The notes under the pieces are model-generated. The model saw only the letters and a program-made list of their open reading frames with translations. It had not been told where the DNA came from and did not search any database. Below are positions 6,801-8,807 of a stretch of 8,807 bases of DNA, piece after piece. How positions within the stretch are numbered: the stretch's first letter is position 1; the number at the start of each line of letters is the position of its first letter. The stretch is taken from contig JBKKAR010000135.1 in assembly GCA_046714355.1 (NCBI GenBank), forward strand, positions 1 to 8,807. The letters run 5' to 3'. Source of the DNA: JACDAN01 sp046714355. GTDB lineage: Bacteria > Actinomycetota > Thermoleophilia > Gaiellales > Gaiellaceae. The position numbers and the translations under genes are program-made.

Positions 6801-6856
6801 AACCTTTCCAAAACGCTTACGAACCTCTAACGACCCTTTCGCGTTTTATTCGGTGG
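6801..6856 (+). promoter_or_regulatory. Low-GC gap upstream of the sulfatase
   Basis: A 56-bp intergenic stretch whose first 50 bases are about 42% GC, far below the surroundings. GAACCT occurs at 6800-6805 and 6821-6826, 21 bp (about two helical turns) apart, which could be paired protein-binding sites. TTTATT at 6845-6850 lies 6 nt before the ATG and is a poor -10 candidate. It is probably the sulfatase promoter region, but no element is certain. Confidence 0.35.
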
Positions 6857-8572
6857 ATGGCGGGCACACGGCTGAGGGCGTGGGGGGTCCTTGCAGCATC
6901 GTTATCGGTGCTGGCGCTCTCGGCCATGCTCGCTTCCGCCGCACCCTCCCAGCCCCAACAGACGCAGGCCCGGCCGAACGTCCTCGTCCTGATGACGGAC
7001 GACCAGACCGTCGAGTCGATGCGGGTGATGACGAACGTGAACGCGCTTCTCGGCGCGCGCGGAACGACCTTCGTGAACAACTTCGCGTCCTTCCCGCTCT
7101 GCTGCCCGTCGCGCACGACCTTCATCACCGGCCAGTACGGCCACAACCACACGATCATGGGCAACGCGCCTCCGACCGGCGGCTACGACAAGCTGGCGCC
7201 GACGCACGCGAACTCGCTCCCGGCATGGCTGCGGCAGGCCGGCTACCACACTGCTCACCTGGGCAAGTACCTGAACGGCTACGGACGGACGAGGCCGACC
7301 GAGATCCCCGCCGGCTGGGCCGAGTGGTACGGCTCCACCGACCCGTCCACCTACAGCTTCTACAACTACACGCTGAACGAGAACGGCCGGCTCGTCACCT
7401 ACGGGACGGGCGCCGCGAACTACCAAACCGACGTCTACGGGCGGAAGGCCGTCGAGCTGATCCGCCGGCTGGCGCCGGCGACGCAGCCGTTCTTCCTCTC
7501 GGTCGCTTTTCTCGCGCCCCACAGCGGCGGCCCGCGCGACACCGACGACCCGCGGAACCAGTCGACGCCCTCGCCCGCTCCGAGGCATCGGAATCGCTTT
7601 GCCTCCGAGCCGCTGCCGATGCCTCCGTCCTTCAACGAGGCGGACGTCGCCGACAAGCCGGCCGGAATCCGCAACCGCGCGCTGATCGGGCCGGCACGGA
7701 TCAACGGGATCCGCGAGAACTACCAGCAGCGCCTCGAATCGTTGCTGGCGGTGGACGAGGCGATCCGCGACATCGTCGCAGCGTTGGAGGCCTCCGGCGA
7801 GCTCTCGCGGACGCTGATCGTCTTCACCGCCGATAACGGCTTCTTCCACGGCGAGCACCGGGTACCCAACGGCAAGGTGCTCGTCTACGAACCATCCGTG
7901 CGCGTGCCGCTGATCCTGCGCGGGCCGGGCGTGCCGGCCGGAGCGCGCCGGTCGAATCTCGTGGCGAATGTCGACCTCGCAGCGACGATTCTCGATGCGA
8001 CGAACGCTCGACCGGGACGGCGCCTCGACGGCCGTACGCTGCTGCCGTTCGCGCGCGACGGCCTCGTGCGCTCGGGCCGCGACATCCTGCTCGAGACGAC
8101 GGGCTACAGCGCGGTCCGCACGCCGCGACATGTCTTCGTCCAGCACACGACTGGCGAGCAGGAGCTGTACGACCTGGCGGCCGACCCGCACCAGCTCCAG
8201 AGCCTCCATGCAGATCCCCGCTTCACCGGCCTGAAGAACGACCTCGCTTCGCGGCTGGCGCGGCTCCGCGCCTGCGCCGGCGACTCGTGCCGTCGCGGCG
8301 TCGATCTCCGGCTGGCCGCCCAGTACCGTCGGGGGCGCGCAGGGTGCGTACGTTCCACGGTTCGCCTCCGCGTCGGCGGCTCGGCTGCCTCGCGGATCTC
8401 CAGCGTGAGCTTCTACCGCGGGCGAACGCGAATTCGGCGCGACTCGCGGGCCCCGTACACGGCGTCGATCTCGCCGCGGAGGTTGCGGACCCGGACGCTC
8501 GTCCGGGCGGTCGCGACCCTTCGGGATTCGCGCAGCCAGTCCCTCGATCGGGCCCTGCGCGCCTGTTCGTAG
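6857..8572 (+). CDS. Exported type I (formylglycine) sulfatase with C-terminal Ig-like domain
   Basis: A 571-residue secreted hydrolase that removes sulfate from an ester, possibly a sulfated sugar; some motifs resemble N-acetylglucosamine-6-sulfatases, but the substrate is not determinable. Seen: signal peptide at 1-29 (LAASLSVLALSAMLASAAP), metal site NVLVLMTDDQ with D48/D49, and the signature C82-C-P-S-R86 followed by TTFITGQYGHNH, where C82 is the residue expected to be converted to formylglycine. Then come HLGKYLNGYG, FLAPHSGGP, and FTADNGFFHGEHR with the late metal-binding Asp-Asn. The catalytic part ends near 470. Residues about 473-571 (C473, C478, a Cys before RSTVRLRV, SVSFYRGRTRIRRDS, C570) look like a small Cys-linked beta domain. 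ATG 6857 is chosen because it begins the signal peptide; GGTGG abuts it. No formylglycine-generating enzyme gene is in the window. Confidence 0.92.
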   Translation: MAGTRLRAWGVLAASLSVLALSAMLASAAPSQPQQTQARPNVLVLMTDDQTVESMRVMTNVNALLGARGTTFVNNFASFPLCCPSRTTFITGQYGHNHTIMGNAPPTGGYDKLAPTHANSLPAWLRQAGYHTAHLGKYLNGYGRTRPTEIPAGWAEWYGSTDPSTYSFYNYTLNENGRLVTYGTGAANYQTDVYGRKAVELIRRLAPATQPFFLSVAFLAPHSGGPRDTDDPRNQSTPSPAPRHRNRFASEPLPMPPSFNEADVADKPAGIRNRALIGPARINGIRENYQQRLESLLAVDEAIRDIVAALEASGELSRTLIVFTADNGFFHGEHRVPNGKVLVYEPSVRVPLILRGPGVPAGARRSNLVANVDLAATILDATNARPGRRLDGRTLLPFARDGLVRSGRDILLETTGYSAVRTPRHVFVQHTTGEQELYDLAADPHQLQSLHADPRFTGLKNDLASRLARLRACAGDSCRRGVDLRLAAQYRRGRAGCVRSTVRLRVGGSAASRISSVSFYRGRTRIRRDSRAPYTASISPRRLRTRTLVRAVATLRDSRSQSLDRALRACS

Positions 8573-8585
8573 CCTCCTCAGGCTA
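8570..8585 (+). terminator. Short hairpin at the sulfatase stop
   Basis: TAGCCT, loop CCTC, AGGCTA: a 6-bp stem that includes the TAG stop codon. No T-run follows, so it is at best a weak intrinsic terminator. Confidence 0.25.
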
Positions 8586-8619
8586 AAGCGTAGTGCCGAG
8601 CGGGCCGATGTCGCTCGGA

Positions 8620-8807
8620 ATGAGCGACGGTCCGGAGCAGTTGCACGACGCAATTCAGCTCAGCCAGGAGCGCAACGAGCGCCTGGAGGCCTCGGTGCTC
8701 GTCGGCTGGGTTGTCGTCGCCGAATGGGTCGGCCCGGACGGCACGCGCACCCTCACCCGCATGAGCGGGACGCCCGGCGGGGCGGTTCCGCCGGAATGGC
8801 AGACCCG
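8620..8807 (+). CDS. Unrecognised protein, N-terminal part (3' end outside window)
   Basis: An open frame runs from the ATG to the window edge, giving 62 complete residues. It begins MSDGPEQLHDAIQLSQERNE, probably a helix, followed by the hydrophobic strand-like segment ASVLVGWVVVAEWVGPDG and TRTLTRMSGTPGG. I do not recognise the family. It has no signal peptide, and the hydrophobic stretch is short and flanked by acidic residues, suggesting a beta strand in a soluble protein. In-frame alternatives are GTG 8593 and ATG 8608; none has a strong ribosome-binding site. ATG 8620 gives the most natural N-terminus. No gene partner can be inferred because the stop is beyond the window. Confidence 0.6.
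   Translation, partial: MSDGPEQLHDAIQLSQERNERLEASVLVGWVVVAEWVGPDGTRTLTRMSGTPGGAVPPEWQT

Noticed and set aside
6560..6856. N-terminal extension of the sulfatase frame upstream of ATG 6857
   Set aside because: The extension overlaps the fibronectin-III-like gene in another frame and would bury the signal peptide that starts at ATG 6857.
6902..8653. 583-codon minus-strand open frame opposite the sulfatase
   Set aside because: An antisense shadow typical of GC-rich DNA. Its translation is Arg/Val/Gly-rich with no family motifs, while the + strand carries a complete sulfatase.

Overview
The window is GC-rich bacterial chromosome with dense coding, many GTG starts, stop/start overlaps of 1-10 bp, and two very short divergent gaps that look like leaderless promoters of the actinobacterial TANNNT type. 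Gene content points to an Actinomycetota genome, and the style of the secreted proteins suggests class Thermoleophilia. That class assignment is an inference from protein style and was not tested by any search. There are no RNA genes, insertion sequences, phage genes or CRISPR arrays. No stretch over 300 bases lacks a gene.

Layout. (1) 1-666 (+): C-terminal part of a BMP/PnrA-type ABC transporter substrate-binding protein, cut by the window edge. (2) 1986-569 (-): an Asp-box (BNR) beta-propeller protein, then an overlapping MoaD/ThiS-type ubiquitin-like protein. The latter does not stop after its Gly-Gly end but runs 32 codons further, antisense to the BMP gene. (3) 2010-3273 (+): an F420-type split-barrel (PPOX-class) oxidoreductase and, 1 bp later, an HMG-CoA lyase. 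(4) 3398-3270 (-): a 42-residue very acidic protein too short for routine ORF calling. (5) 3417-5422 (+): a thioredoxin-domain protein of the YyaL/SPATA20 (DUF255) family. It is preceded by a 41-codon leader ORF that copies the first 15 codons of the same gene and ends in a GTGA overlap with the real start. (6) 5493-6800 (+): three small exported proteins. The first two are diverged relatives and the third is fibronectin-III-like. (7) 6857-8572 (+): an exported type I sulfatase with a small C-terminal beta domain. (8) 8620-8807 (+): start of an unrecognised gene cut by the window edge.

How the genes relate. The beta-propeller and ubiquitin-like genes form one overlapping unit. The F420-type enzyme and HMG-CoA lyase form a second unit, the lyase acting in leucine/acyl-CoA breakdown. 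The exported trio is a third unit, probably surface proteins. Both divergent gaps (1987-2009 and 3399-3416) carry nearly palindromic, overlapping -10 hexamers built on GCTAGC(G/C)TA, spaced for transcripts that start at the first codon in both directions.

The observations most worth checking are the duplicated 5' end and coupled leader ORF of the DUF255 gene, the tail on the ubiquitin-like protein, the paired leaderless promoters, and the acidic small protein.
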